A stretch of DNA of 64,000 nt from Isoetes taiwanensis (GCA_021234155.1 JAJEKV010000085.1:624001-688000); one strand, 5' to 3'; positions 25,230 to 38,439 are shown, counted from the first letter of the stretch. A program made the numbers and translations. The notes: generated from the letters alone by a model not told the origin.

Positions 25230-27271
25230 CCTTGAATTGCCATGCCCCTATGTCTTTTGCATTGCTTTCGTTATTCGGTTTAAATGAACTAAAATCCTTG
25301 TGCGAGTTGTGTATCTCTTCATAAATGATCAAGCTGGTAGTAAAAGGAGTTGTGGGGCAAATGCCACAATGCCACTTCAAGCAAATACTTAGAATGGAGT
25401 AGTGGCGTTGGTGTTGATGAAGTGATCAAAGGCCACCATACACTTCTTTGGCCGACTCGAGATGCAAACACAATAGCAGAAGCCAAGGGCTCCTTCATTC
25501 TCTGGAGAAGTGAAGATGCTCGTGAGTCGCTCATTAATGGCGTCCCCGAGAAAAAGGCAAATGACCCGAGAGGTGGGAAAGGGGACACAACCGTTGACAA
25601 GATATCGCTTCTTGAAATGGATTGTGAGATATGGCACTCTTGTGACACCATTATCGGGAAAAGGATTTATATCATTCAGCCACCCATGATGATGCGATTA
25701 TGTGACCAATTTCTAGGTTTGAAGTTCATGGGAGTTTACATTCTTGAAGGTCCTCCCCCTCCCCAGAAGTGAATATCCATTTGCCGGGGATGTTTGCGAC
25801 TCCGGCCCGGGATGCTTGTGGGATGGAACAATGACCTCATTCGTGTTGGCGGAGTGAAGGTCTCGGAGATATTGACCGCATCACCACAATGTAGGTTCTT
25901 TGAATAGCATCTTGAAGAGATTAGAGATGGTCCCGTGAGTATCACGAGGAGGCCACACATCCGGTGCCTGAATCATCATCTTCAAAATGGGTTTCATTCT
26001 TGCGCGACACCATGGCCTTGGAATCAAAGTTGTCACTATCCAATAGCAGCATCCCTGCTAATTTGCCTCAGGCAGAGGGATCATCAATGAAGCCTCTCCC
26101 CAAGATACTATATTTGCAGCTGGACAGCATCTCTGGACTAAACAAGAATCGGTATGTCTTCTCCTATCTTTCTTACCTAGTATATCTTGGTGTGTTTGAA
26201 GAGATTGAGCTAGGGTTCATGATGCCCGGCCATACACATGAGGATATCGATGCCTGTTTTGGTAACTTCTCCTCTTCTTTAAAGAAGGCCAAGGTGCTGA
26301 CAATGCTAGAACTGTTGTATGAATTCCACACATGCAACTTGAATACACATGTGCCCTATGTTGTTGACAAAGTTCCGGACTGGAATGGTTTCATAGAAGG
26401 GTATATACCAGATGGGGATGATAGATTATTTGGTCACACCCCCCTCGACTTTGGATTAAATCTATGAATGATAATTGGCCAGTCATGTATTACAAAAGCT
26501 CGACCCACTTACTTGGATTGCACACTTTCTTTGGTGGAATAAAGATGTGGAAAGAAAAAAGATGGCAAGCCCTTGATGCGTTTGGATATCCTAAGCTCTT
26601 GCCTCCTAAGAAGTCGGTGAAGGCCCTTGGCCCTCTTTAGCGAAACAATATCCACAAGCATATATTGCATTGGGTTGCTTGTTGAAATAGCCAAGTACTT
26701 TCGGCGGTTCACGTCTGCAATTGAATATTGGATGAGACTCTTGCAATAACTGGGGAGGATCACTGGTGACGAAGGCACTTATGATGACTTCTGGCCACAC
26801 ACTAGGCAGGAACGGGCTCCATCTGATGTAGCGGTAGTGGTGGAAGCCATTGCTAGCATCACTCCTCCTTATGTCGGTCCGTGAAAGGACAAACCTGTAC
26901 CGGAATTCAATCCATACAAAGATTTGAAGAAAGGTATGTTTATTATAGCAACGCATACGATGATGTCTTTGTGCCCAACTAGGGTAGGTCTAGCTACTGA
27001 GGAGCCACAAATGGATGATAAGAAGGAGAACTTTGAGACTATTCTGGTCACTTGGTGGGAGCCAGTCCCAATGAGGAACCAAGTCTACCCAGCTAATTAT
27101 GCCAATTGCTGGAAGAAGAGATGGAGGCCAACGACTGCAAGTGACCACATAGAACTAGAGACTATCGACTATGCTTGGGAGCCATCAAACAAGAAGAAGA
27201 TACCCAATACTATCAAGATACCCATGCATGCTGCTGAAGCATATGCAGCACTCGCAGGGGATGTCAATTAG
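25230..27271 (+). CDS. DUF7869-like protein gene, copy B (split into frames)
   Basis: Three open blocks follow one another on the plus strand: 25350-25772, 25964-26467 and 26924-27271. The middle block carries LPKILYLQLDS, NKNRYVFSYL, YLGVFEEIELGF and GHTHEDIDACF. That order and spacing is the hallmark of DUF7869 proteins, found in many plant and animal repeat-encoded genes; a transposase-like RNase H fold is suspected for the family but I cannot show it here. The first block (VGVDEVIKGHHTLLWP, then AEAKGSFILWRSEDARESL) recalls a DUF8039-type domain, weakly. The last block ends PNTIKIPMHAAEAYAALAGDVN and a stop at 27269-27271. Breaks between blocks could be introns or frameshifts. It stands tail-outward from the ParB-like gene, with palindromes between them, so the two may be one mobile element. 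Confidence 0.5.
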
Positions 27272-29650
27272 TGTATGACAAAGAGTCATTGATGCGACAA
27301 TTTAAAAAATAGTCCATAAATTCAGGTATTGTCCAAAAATAATGAAATTGTGCTTTTCTTGCATTTTACAATAGCCTTAAAATCTTCTACTTTGAAGTGG
27401 TATTTATCAATGTGGTGATTTTTGCTGATAGTCTCGAAAATTGCAAGATGCTTACCAAAAACATCTTTATCAAACCAAAACATAACATCCTCGTGAACTT
27501 GGCTAACTCCTTTCCACCTCGCATAAGAAATCTAGATTTGTAATAATAATCAACTTCGCTTTGCAAGCCATATGCATGGCGTATTGACTGATGCACTTCA
27601 TGAGCTAATATCCTTGCCTCGTCTACTCGGTAAGAATCCTAGATTTCTTATTTTGATTTACCTTTCTAGCCTTACCCGATCTTTGCATTGCTACTTTTAA
27701 ATTGAATACGAGGTTGTAGAAAAATGGATGGCTCATGATACCAAATGCCATCTACGGATTATGATTGAGCGGACACCTGGTTTTTCTCATCCGGATCACA
27801 AGATTGAAGCATAAAAGCGGATCCCACCCTACACAATTCTAAAATTACAATACATACAAGAAATGGATATATAAAAAATAATAATATGGAAGGAATATAG
27901 TTCTATCAAGACTTCAATTGGAATATCTATGTAAAATCTTGTAATAGACCTTCAAGCATTGAATCTGCATGTTGCCCGTACATCCTTCTCTTCAGAATTA
28001 TTGTCACCACCTTTTCCAATAAGCCTCTAGATTTCGTCATCAGTTTATAATAAAGGACCATATTTTAGGGTTGTTTTTGCATGTGGACGCTTCTTTCTTC
28101 TTGCAGGGGCTAGTGTAACTACTACAGCAACAGATAGACAAGTACTAGACAAAGTCAGCGAGTGCAATACTATATCATCCTCAATAACAAGCGAATGTAC
28201 CATTATCTCCTCCTTCCTAGTAAGAATTGCAAACTATGAAAGATCAAGGGAAAAACTGGGAGCAGCAACACGAGATTTGCTCACAATATTGCTGCGAACA
28301 ACAATATAATCGGGCTGTCTATTTTCATGATCAGAGGCAGCAAAAACCTAAAATAGCTACAAAGAATTAACATAATAAACACAGCAGCATAACAAATAAA
28401 AAAACACTTACCTTTACCTCTACCTCTACGTCTACCATGACCTCTACCACGACATGCAAGATCTCCAAGGCCAATACGACTTCCACGAGTTCCAGATTGT
28501 TGAAGCGCATCCTGAAAATTTGTAACAGAAGGAAACAATAAAAAACACTTGTAACGACTCATACAAGACCTACAAGAACTAGAAGAATCAAGAGCAGACT
28601 GCATTTAGCAAATAGAAAACTTATAAGCTATAGAAAAAAGATTAACTAAATGAAGTACAGTCGATCTAAGATACTGCAGCCTAGTAGCTTTAAGAATTGG
28701 CATGAAATCTACAAGAATTAGCATATTACAAAGAGAAAAATTTATAAGCTAAAGGAAAAAAGACTATAGGTGAATGAATCTACAGTGAAAGTGCATTCCA
28801 AAATAGAACACTGCAGCCTAGGATCCTTAAGAACTTTTAAGAACTCGGACCTTTAAGACCTAAAATCAAGAAGAATGCCTCGGATCAAGCAGAAAGCCTC
28901 AAGTCAAGAAGAATGCCCTTGAATGCCTCAAACTTGTGAATGCATGCATGCTATATTGCCATAGCTGCACCATCTGCGCCGTGGCCGGATCGTCTCTAGC
29001 TCGGCGCCATATCTGCGCCAAAATCTCCCTCCGGCCAAAATCTCCCCTTCTCTTCTTTCCTTGACGTCGTGGAATGACAATTCAGTTGCTTGCAGTAGCC
29101 AGCTGGCCCTGCCACATAAAAAATGGGCTCTCTTTTCCAATTCCACATCAGATCGGCTCCAAAGCATCTGCGCGCCATAGCTTTCCTTGACGCCATGGAA
29201 TAGGAACAAATTGTGGATTCCATGCAGGCAGAGGCAGCTGGCTATAACAGCCAGCAGCCGGTCGTGCCTACTCGGTGCTTCCGGCTGCTTGCGGTAGCCA
29301 GCTGCCCCTGCCAGCCCGGAATTCACTCCCTCTTTCCATTCCACATAACAACCTTCACCACATCATCATCTTCGTCCTCAGATTTAACAAGAAATATGGC
29401 ACAAACATCACATAACTTCTAAAATAGAATACTCATGATCTCGAATCAAGAATCTTGAACTATATAAATCGCACAGATTAAACTACTATCCTGCTTACAC
29501 TAAGTTTAAATACAAATTTAGGCACTATTTTTCCATCATCTGTGTTCCAAGTTGTTCCTTGCAAAAACGTCTCAAAAAGCTTCACTATTATCGTGTTTGT
29601 TGCCACATTTCATACCAAAATCCATTCCCGTTCAAAATCCAAGTCGGAGT
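27272..29650. other. 2.4 kb unassigned, with an RG-rich minus-strand exon-like segment
   Basis: On the minus strand about 28513-28409 reads DALQQSGTRGSRIG...RGRGHGRRRGRGKGK, bounded by an acceptor (TTTTCAG|GATGCG) and a GGTAAAGGTAAG donor. An Arg-Gly-rich exon is plausible but I recognise no family. At 28980-29350 a GC-rich patch repeats 'TTCCTTGACG(C/T)C(A/G)TGGAAT' and 'AGCTG(G)CCCTGCCA' in tandem, about 130 bases apart, which makes long spurious minus-strand frames. Confidence 0.4.
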
Positions 29651-29888
29651 TCTCGGTGCTTCTTTACGGTGCCATTTTTATACATTAGTTACCCATGATT
29701 GCAGGTGATTCCATGGATGATTTGGAAATTCCATACAACAATACAAGCCAGAGGTAGATGTGAAAAAGAATACAGAAGATTCTCAAAATATTCTCCCAAC
29801 CAGCAAGGCTTGCTCCTAGAGCAACCAAAAAATAGCATTGCAGTAGTCTTAATTTAAAAAAGGTCCCTATAGGTCACCGTTGATATAG

Positions 29889-31420
29889 CTCATGCAAAAT
29901 CCTTCACTCTCACGCTTCTTCATACGACCTTTGCCGGATATGGCTCTTCGGCTCAAGGTAAACAGGATCCCTCAACAGGATTTCAGCCATTATTTCATAC
30001 TCTTCTTTTGCAGATCGATGCCCTCAACCGCAGAATTCAAACATCTCATTCTGAGTTGCAAGGCATACACAGGTTTTATTCTGCATTCCTTTTGCGCGGC
30101 TCCATTTCTAGATTTTGCAGCATCTAACTGCTGTGTTTAATGCGGTTTGCAGTAAGATCCAGCAGCCCAAATGTTCAAAGAGTGTTGAAGGTAAGTTTTT
30201 AGAGTTATGTTAGCACGAAAATGAGGGCTTATTTGTTTTTGCCTCTGTGTTACCAGAACGACCCTCGGAAGAAAAGAAAGAGGCAGCATGCAAGGTTTTA
30301 CAAAGCCCGGAAAAATGCTTCCCAGAGGAGCCGTGCAATAATATTGACAATGAAGGACGCACCTACGAAAATGTAGGGCAGATCCATGAAAATGTGGAAG
30401 AACCCAGGTTAACATTACAGCAGAAGGATCTGCAAGTCTATGCAAAATGGGAATCCTTAGAAGGAGGACTTATTGCTGTAGTGATTATATCCAACACCAG
30501 CACTCTTTCCGATCTTCGAAGATCGATTGGAATGCATGTCCAGGGAAACAGACAGAACTTTACCTTTTTAATGCTTGGGGTAAGCTTTCTAACCTATTAT
30601 ACCGATCTGAAGTTGCAAACACATGCTTCTAGTGTTATCTTTTTGTGCATTGTGGAAGGAAGGCTTCTCTAGGATAATAGGATATGAACTCTTTTTGCAG
30701 AGTTTTTCTTTGTTTTTAGGCTGTTGTTGGTTTATAGTTTATGAATTGTTCCTCAACACAGTTTAAGAATGTAACTGTTAGGATATCAAACAAAGGATGG
30801 ATCAAGTATGTATGAGGAACAAGGCTTTCCGGCTACTGCAGATTAGCAAGCTTTAATAGTCACTATAGTTTTTCTGAGGACATGCATATTCTTATTTACA
30901 TTTTGCTGTACATTGAGGATAATAAGCCCCAAGTGGAGAACAACCAAGCTCGATGAGCCATAGGTTTATAATGTGATTTGTAAGTGTATGTTTGTTCAAG
31001 TTAAGTTTGGTGCAATATATACAATAGCTAGATCAAACTTGGCAAGTGATTTTTCTTTTCCTTGCTTTTTGGATCAGGCTGACATACTTGATTCTCATGC
31101 AATGCAAGTTCTGAATAATAGTTGTAGAATTTTGATGGCAGGATGCAGGAGGAGCACCAGTTGCAAAGGAATTAGAAGGGGAGCTGTTAGTTCATTCATT
31201 GCCTACATGCACTGATGTTGCAGGCAGCCGTTTAGCATCTTTGAGAGCTCCCCCAACAAGGAAACTATTTAAAGCACCTGCACTGGCTCCAGTACATGAG
31301 CCCCTCAAGAAAACTAGACCTGGAAAGATTAAGTCAGGCTCATCTAAATTCTCTTTGAAAGCCATGGCCTATACAAACTATGTTGATCATTTGCTACCTT
31401 GCAACTCCTGCTTTTCATGA
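29889..31420 (+). CDS. 3' exons of a spliced plant gene, possibly a kinesin-like protein C-terminus
   Basis: Five exons keep one frame: 29889-29957, 30014-30072, 30153-30190, 30257-30579 and 31142-31420. Introns are GT-AG (for example AAG|GTAAAC, TTTGCAG|ATCGAT, GAAG|GTAAGT, TACCAG|AACGAC, TTGGG|GTAAGC, GGCAG|GATGCA). The protein has a helical piece (IDALNRRIQTSHSELQGIH), then a globular part with DLQVYAKWESLEGGL, STLSDLRRSIG and QNFTFLMLG-DAGGAPVAKE, which looks like a ubiquitin-like fold. It ends in a Lys/Pro-rich tail and stop at 31418-31420. I recall similar C-termini in plant KIN-10 (PAKRP2-type) kinesins, but this is tentative. No motor domain is in the window; upstream exons, if any, lie in the unassigned stretch before 29889. 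Consistent phases across four introns argue for a real gene or a recent copy of one. Confidence 0.5.
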
Positions 31421-32029
31421 AAAAGCATGTTCTCTGCTTTAGTTCTAAAATATCCATGTCTGCTGGCAACCTCTTCATTTGTCCGGTTGTTACATGATAG
31501 ATGGAATGTTTTCAAAGCTTCCTTTTCAAAGTGCTGGCAAATTTAAGAATTACAAGGGGATGCTTCAACAGATCCTCAAGGGAAAACAAAAGGCTTAAAG
31601 ATGGCCTTAAAATTCAAACGAAGGTTAAAATTTGGTTCCCATACCTTGCAGTGCCTTTAAATTGCGTTTAGTACTTGGAAGAAGTTGCACCATTAGGCAA
31701 CTCCCATTACATGAAATTGCGTCTGCCCATATTCATCTAGGCCTCATTCTAGTTTTGATTTTCTGGAAATTTCAAAATTAATTTTCTTTGTTTAGAAAAA
31801 TGTTCAAATTTTCTAGAGACATGTATCCTATCCTATGTTATAATGTAATTCTGGATTTGGATCCATCCCTAGATCGGACGGTTTAGATCTAAGGCTGCAG
31901 AGCCAACAGTCGTGGCATCAATTTAGAATAGGTCAATTTCGTCCACGCTCCCTTCGCGGCGTTGTTCTGCTTCATCGTCATAGCCAAGCAAACTCATATC
32001 CGGGCAAATCGGCGCAAATCGGTTGTCCA

Positions 32030-32368
32030 GTGATGGATTTCTGCGATGGTGGGACCGTTTTTGTGGGCAGTAGGTCGGAGATGACTATAAGGCGATGGTT
32101 CTGGGTACCATCAATATATGCTAGGTTTACTGCTACAGAGCTGATGCCGTCACAAAAGAGACAGGAGGCCGGTTTTAATTTGAGATCCGACCTAGATGTG
32201 AGACCTAGAGGAGGCCGATTTAATCTAATATGTGATTCTGGATTTGCCTCTGTTTCAACAAGGCAAGATTGGATCCCTTGGATGCTTCTCTTGATTTCTG
32301 AAGCTGATGAATTTGGTGACACGAAGCCAAGATACAAAGTTTTTTCACGAAGCCAAGGTATTCCATGA
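32030..32368 (+). CDS. Hypothetical short ORF (112 aa)
   Basis: Opens with MMDFCDGGTVFVGSRSEM and has a balanced composition with many Arg and Asp residues. It is preceded by a GC-richer stretch (31930-32030), as at a plant 5' end. In copy A the same frame is broken by a missing T (13255-13262) and other gaps. I do not recognise it. It might be a first exon; no start context or partner exon decides this. Confidence 0.25.
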   Translation: MMDFCDGGTVFVGSRSEMTIRRWFWVPSIYARFTATELMPSQKRQEAGFNLRSDLDVRPRGGRFNLICDSGFASVSTRQDWIPWMLLLISEADEFGDTKPRYKVFSRSQGIP

Positions 32369-32821
32369 GTTGTTCATGTCATTGTCCATAGCTATTGGAA
32401 GCTTGATGTATTTACAGCATCCAAATGATTCTTGGCATATTAGATAAAGACTTCCAGTTCTAGCAAAAACCATATGTTGCCGAGTAGTTGTGCGTACCAG
32501 CAACCACATGGACTAAATATAGGTATACAACTGCTTCTATCAAGTTCCAGATCAAGTGTTGTGGCAGATCATACAAACAATCAATGTCTTCTATGTTTCC
32601 TTCATTTCTCGGGAATATGCAGGTCATTTGCAAAATCAATGTGGAAGAACATGGACATTGTGGCAACCTGTTTTGTTTGGGAAATTAACCCCCATAAGAA
32701 TTTTTGACATGAATAGTTTCTTCTATGGCTCTCAGTTTATTTTCTCCATTTGTAAGCATACGATTTGAACAGATCATTTCATGCAGCCATTTTGTTTCTC
32801 CTCCCACAGTCTTGAAACAAC

Positions 32822-32953
32822 ATGGGTTCACAAGGAACAAATTTTGAAGTGTTGAAAGTGAATCTTCTAGAATCAGCAATAGAAGCAATAGATTTCATTC
32901 TTATACCACCACCTGAAGATTTGAAGCTAGGCATATGGCCTCACAGGTTATAG
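32822..32953 (+). CDS. Hypothetical small ORF (43 aa) or exon
   Basis: Reads MGSQGTNFEVLKVNLLESAI then AIDFILIPPPEDLKLGIWPH and stops with TAG at 32951-32953. The composition looks like an ordinary protein. CAG|GTTATA near 32947 could be a splice donor, so it may be a first exon. In copy A (13998 on) extra A bases shift the frame. No family recognised. Confidence 0.25.
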   Translation: MGSQGTNFEVLKVNLLESAIEAIDFILIPPPEDLKLGIWPHRL

Positions 32954-35900
32954 TATTCTTAGTTGGTTATATAATATAGAAAAAGTTATCCTATTTCAAG
33001 CATATTTTTTTATAACAGCATAAACTTAACTGCTTCTCAATACCAACCTGAGAAAATTGTGTTTAATGTTGCAATTTGGAGCTTAGTCTACATGTGGCTT
33101 TAGGACGTGAAGACGGCCTCACTGAAACTATGACATTCGCATTTGCTTTTCTTACATATTTTTTCTGTTTTAGATATCAGGTGAGGTTTTGAAAACTGTC
33201 AATCATTAAGCTAAGTTTGCATATCTTGTTCATCGATTGAGCATATATCTTCTTATCATTCGTTATGCTTACAGTCACTAGACAACAGATCCCTATGTTT
33301 AGTTTTTTCACTGGCATGTTTAAATTGCTAGCGCCATCCCCAATTTTTTAGCTACAACATTGCTCAAGGGCACAAACTATAGGGTTCCATCTGATATAAG
33401 CAACTTGGCAGGCATTTTCATTTATTTTTTGAAGCATTGTTTTAGGACGGAAGATTCTATATAATCAAAGGCCGTAGAGGAGAAATTGGTCATATCCTTA
33501 ATGCTTACAAAGGCAAGGCTCTTGAAACAAAAAGAGAGCAAGCTCACTTCAAAGATAGGGACATCTAACTATTATTTTGTACCAATGCTTCAAGTATTTG
33601 CTGAAATAGATGTTGTTAGTTGCTGAAGGAAACTTGACCCTTCAGTGTGTTTGGTCTGCTATCTGATTTAACGGACTTGGCTGTCCTTATCTAGCAAGGA
33701 TATTTCCCTTTCTGATATAAAAATGATAATGAAATGCTAGCAACAAAAGCACTTGGGATGCTATAATGCGCTTTTTATTACATGGGTTTGTATCTGAAAT
33801 CCGTTTGCAATACATGTGGCAATTCACGTTTCAGTATAAATATTGATCAACATGGTTGATCCATAAATTGATCATTTATCCTTTGAGCATGGTGATTGTA
33901 GGAATGGGAGGAGAAAACTTCAGATAACAGATAGCAATGAATCATCTTGCATTCAGTGTCAAGTTCTTCTGATTTGCAAACAACACAAAATTACTAACAA
34001 TTGGATCAACCACAGTAAGAGGAAATGCCCACTAGCAACTCAACATTAACAAATTTGAACTTGAGTACGACACAACATTATTGACATTGAGATCAACTAT
34101 AAAATACAAAAATATGTGTATAGTTCAAAGTTATACCTAATGTAACCATTGGTTTATGCATACATTTAACATTTGACACTAATACGACCATTTTCATATA
34201 TGAAACTCAAACATGCAACAATTTACATTTGTCTACAAGTTCATGGTTGCTTATAATAGAATGGTACTTATACACTGACAACGCCGAGCTTCTAGATCCC
34301 CAAGATGACATAGTGGTAGGGAGGATTTTGATCTGAGTCCATAGGCCCCATTGACCTTATATTGCCAACATATGCCCAGCAATGCTCGGCACTATTACTA
34401 TTATACAATGTTTAAATATGAAGCAAGTTTGATATACATTCTCAAATTGACAAGTAGGTAACACGGTAATACCAAAAAGCCTTACGCCAACAACACTCAT
34501 GGACACACACTCTTCATGTGGACAAATACATGGAATGCCCACTGAAGGTGGTTTTTTTATAGTTTTCTTAAAAGGTTCAACTCCAGCAATGTTACAATCT
34601 AGAACATCTTTTTGTTATAGTAATTGCTACTTTTGAATTGATGAACTCGACTTTTGCATATTTAACAAAAGCCCACCAACGGTGGGCATTTTAGTAGTTT
34701 TCTATAATAATATTTTCCAACATAAAGGCATATTGACATGCCATGAATGTTGAGTAAACCAACCTTTTTATACAAGTTAAGAAAAAGTGCATCAACATTC
34801 TTGAATATTGTCCAATCAATGAAGTGCATTAACATTCTTGAATATTATCCAATCATTGATTGCCATGTGACAACTATTCTAGTCAAGAATGGAAAATAGA
34901 TCTGGCATTTTGGCACAACCTGTTGTAGGCAGTTACCTGCATGAAACATGTCCGAAGACTTTGCATGAAGACTGCATGGAACATGCCCTCTAACTCCCAC
35001 AACTAAAACCTAAAGCCATGGCAATACCAGCAACTGAAACCCAAAGTCATGGCAACTCCGGCAAATTGAAACCTAAAGCCATGGCAACTCTGCCAAAACA
35101 TCGTTGAAACCATCGTGGAATGCATTCACCAAAACTCACCATTGTTGTCTTTCCTTGACGCTTCCCATTCCTTATAATATAATGTTCAAGAAAAAGTTAA
35201 TATTTGTAGCGGCATTTCATGTTAGCGATTCCTTAAGTAAAGTATTTTTCATGTCATTACAAAATAAGCCTTCATCAACGACTGACAATCACATATTACA
35301 AGATTTAATTATAGTGGAAAAAAGGTCAATATGTAGTGGAAAAATATTACAATGGTAAAGGAAGCAAGTCACTTAAGCAACTGTGCAATAGATAGGATCC
35401 TAAAAAGGACCAAAATGTAATGTAGCCATGGATGTACTTTCCCCATGCATTTTTATTCGAAGAACAATATTTCCCAGGCCAATTCTACTTTCAGCTTGAT
35501 ACAACGTTGAAGGTTGTTTAAAAGTAGTATTAATTTTTACAAGCATTTTATTGCGACGGCTAAGGTCACCATGAATATTTCTTTGGTTCTCGTCAATGCA
35601 GGGAGATCTTCTTGATGTTCATTGTTTCATAACGCAAATGGAACCCAAAGGTTTACCTTGTGTTTCCCAAAGGATCCTTGTTTCCTGGTGCTCATAGAAT
35701 ACATGACCTGCTGTTAATTCAAAAGACATAGAGCAATTTGCACATGTTCTAAGATTCTCTTCTTTGCAAAAAAAGATATAGTAGTAAAACCAGCATAATG
35801 AATTGGGTAGTAAAAGACTCATAAGCATATATTCTTAATGGAAATATTGCATTCTGGGGGAGAAATCAACCAACATGCTATTCTATTCTTTTATCTCTTA

Positions 35901-36310
35901 AGCTGTATTGATTTGGTCGAAAACATACAAGGTTACTAGCGAAAATGCAGGCTTGGAGTGAAAGTTAGGGCGCTATAGGATAAGTGTGTGAGTTTGAGTG
36001 CTATTTGATGACATTTTAGATTTTCACGATTGTACACTGCATTGCAAGGGGTTTGTCCGTATATGCAGTTTGTCGTGTTGGGTGGTTTTTGTAGTCATTA
36101 GGGTGATTTTGATACGAGCGTCAAGGCACAAAGTGAAAGGTGCTTAGCACTTTGGTTTTTTATGATAGACAATTTATTGTGTTGGGTGTGGTTCACAATA
36201 GATAATCTATTGTGTTGGATGTAGTTTAGAAATTGTTTGAGTAGGAATAGATGCAATTAATAATTTGTTCTATTAAGGACTAGTTACAGTATATAAGAGG
36301 ACTATATTTC

Positions 36311-36475
36311 AAATGTGTGCATGATTGATGCTCGTGGGGTATTTGACATGATATTGCACCATTCTATCATATCATAGATGTTAAAATCTGTCTGTCTGTC
36401 TGCCTGCCTGCCTGCCTGGATGTCTGTCTGTCTGTCTTAATATCCACGTATACAGAGAATGGAGAAGGGGGTCTA
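36311..36475. repeat. Host repeat R, left part, interrupted by the copia insertion
   Basis: Aligns with 58650-58765 (AAATGTGTGCATG(A/G)TTGATGCT, GTATTTGACATGAT, AGAGAATGGA). It ends GGGGGTCTA directly before the copia LTR. The right half resumes at 49706, so the copia element sits inside this repeat. Confidence 0.75.
36388..36437 (+). repeat. CTGT/CTGC tetranucleotide microsatellite
   Basis: About twelve tetranucleotide units of CTGT, CTGC and back to CTGT, with one GGAT-type interruption. It is absent from the R copy at 58.7 kb and scrambled in copy A (17557-17612). Confidence 0.85.
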
Positions 36476-37041
36476 TGATAGACTATTGGAAATAGTTTAT
36501 CACATATTTGTTGTGGAACTAATCATAAGGTTGTGGAACTACACCTAAGGTTGTAGGTGACATAAATTTGCCTTGTAAATACTTATTGTGACCATTGAAG
36601 GTTAATGGTTACGTGTAATTAAACTTGTTATATGTTTGAGGAGGTTTAGGCAACTGAGCCGAAACCATTCAAATGAATCCAGGTTAATGTCAGACTATAA
36701 CCAAGGCAAACCGATGGGATTCATCTGTATACATCTGTAAACGTAGATTAATCAAGAAATATAGCTAATATAGAAACATTTAAATCAAATCCAGAGCATA
36801 AGAAACTGATTAAGTTATGATTGATGAATGATCAAATAAGCTATAGTGATCGAATCAATGCCAGTTTTACAGTAATTAAATAATAAAAGTCCAATAATTT
36901 GCATTTAAATCAAACTCAATAGTTGAGTAGCGACAAAGGGCCTTATGCATTTGACATCGAATTTGGCTAGAACTTTCAATTAAATTGTGTCGCTAACCAT
37001 AACAATTTAAGTATGTATTAAGTTGTTTGCATTGAATACCA
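36476..37041 (+). repeat. Copia 5' LTR (566 bp)
   Basis: Begins TGATAGACTATTGG and ends TTGAATACCA. It is matched along its length by the 3' LTR at 49016-49702 and by copy A at 17646-18208. Confidence 0.85.
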
Positions 37042-37047
37042 ATTTTT

Positions 37048-37059
37048 TGGTATCAGAGC
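37048..37059 (+). promoter_or_regulatory. Primer-binding site (initiator Met-tRNA type)
   Basis: TGGTATCAGAGC lies a few bases after the 5' LTR. This is the usual primer-binding site of plant copia elements, complementary to the 3' end of initiator Met-tRNA. Confidence 0.9.
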
Positions 37060-37079
37060 GGGTGTTGATTGAACATCCT

Positions 37080-37545
37080 CTTTCAAGAAGTCAACTAGAT
37101 GTTATTGAGAATTGTGGAGATATTCAAGGATGGAGCTGGCTTTCAGGTTTGGAAAGACTGAACAAAGGAGATAACTAGAGAAGGAAAAGAATCCTTCGAG
37201 ATTCTACTTGTAGGGAAGAATAATAAAGGGACTTGCTACTATTATCATGAACTAGATCACTTTAAAAATGAGTGCCCTAAACTTAATAATGAATTCAATT
37301 GTTTTAACTATGGGGAAAGAGGAACATTGCATCCAAATGCCCAATCCCCAAAGACTTATAGCAAGGGTAGAGGTAAAGGAAAGGAGGAAGAGGAGGTGGT
37401 AATAGAGGTCGAGGAGGAAGGAAGGCTGTAGATGTGCACTTTGTTAAAGAATCAGAAGAAGATGCAAAAGTGGAGACTGATAATGAAAATGAGGTACAAA
37501 ATCTATGCTTTATATTAACTAAGAATTGTGGGGTTTTCAATATTG
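37080..37545 (+). pseudogene. Copia gag remnant with two mutated zinc knuckles
   Basis: Frame pieces KDGAGFQVWK, GKNNKGTCYYYHELDHFKNECPK and NCFNYGERGTLHPNA, then a Gly/Arg/Lys/Glu-rich tail, match copia gag. The expected CX2CX4HX4C knuckles have their second Cys replaced by Tyr in both (TGT to TAT). Most of the N-terminal gag is absent, so only the nucleic-acid-binding end remains. Confidence 0.7.
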
Positions 37546-38276
37546 TTGTAGTTGATAGTGGAGCCGAGGATCAGTAGTCCCATCTATTATTCTGCTCAAG
37601 AACTTCAAGACAATGAGAATCAACAAAATCCAAGTTGGCAGCTAATTAATTTAGAAAATGTTCTATTTGTTCCCATAATAATCAAAAACTTGATTTCTGT
37701 TAGTAAACTTATTGGCTTAGGATATAAATCCATTTTGACTCAAAAGGATGTAGTATTTTTCTTGATAATCAGTTGAAGTTCTATGCAAAAAGATTCCAAA
37801 TTATCTCTCGGAGAAGGCTTTTGAAATTACCATATTTATTCAAAATAGACTTTCAACTGCTGCTCTAAAAGGTAATGTGCCATTAAACTTGAGGTCAAGT
37901 GCTCATTTAAAGTTTGATATGTTTAAAACATATGAATGCATAGCCTATGTTCATGTGCCCTGTGAAATAAGGAAGAAACTCGACAAAAACACAAAGATAG
38001 GTTACCTCATATATTATGATGAAGAAGCAAAGGAAATCCCCTCAACAAACAAATAATCATTAGCAAAGAGGTGGTGTTCGATGAAGGCACTCTGTGTAAA
38101 GACATAAATTCAAAGGGAGCTGATACAACGAAAAATATAGTAGTTGAGGAGAATAAAAAACAGGAGGTAGACCTGGACTCAAACAATGATGATGGAGAAT
38201 ATGATAGTGATATAGATACTTCGCGTGAAAATGATGTAGACATAGGAAAGGAGCAAGATCAAATGGTAAACCCATA
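37546..38276 (+). pseudogene. Copia protease and integrase remnants
   Basis: VVVDSGAEDQ near 37545-37575 is the aspartic-protease DSGA site. NVLFVPIIIKNLISVSKLIG (about 37655-37715) is the conserved stretch before integrase. After a large gap come ECIAYVHVPCEIRKKLDKNTKIGY (about 37935-38005) and IISKEVVFDEGTL with an acidic tail (38056-38276), the integrase C-terminal region. The catalytic core between 37800 and 37900 is deleted. Confidence 0.75.
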
Positions 38277-38439
38277 AGCAATCATTGAAAGGAAGAGGAA
38301 AACTCAAGTAGAAAAATTGACTGAAGATGCTAAGCTTGATGTAAACAACTATGGCAGAGTAGAGGCTAGCAGGAGCAGAAGAATAGAGAAATTAATGACA
38401 AAAACAAATGGTTGGAAGCTATGAATGAAGAACTATAAT

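Larger units (their letters stand above)
31421..36310. other. ~4.9 kb mostly non-coding, copy B
   Basis: Apart from two short open frames (32030-32368, 32822-32953) I see no gene. AT-rich. A hairpin CCCACCAACGGTGGGC lies at about 34672-34688. Confidence 0.4.
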
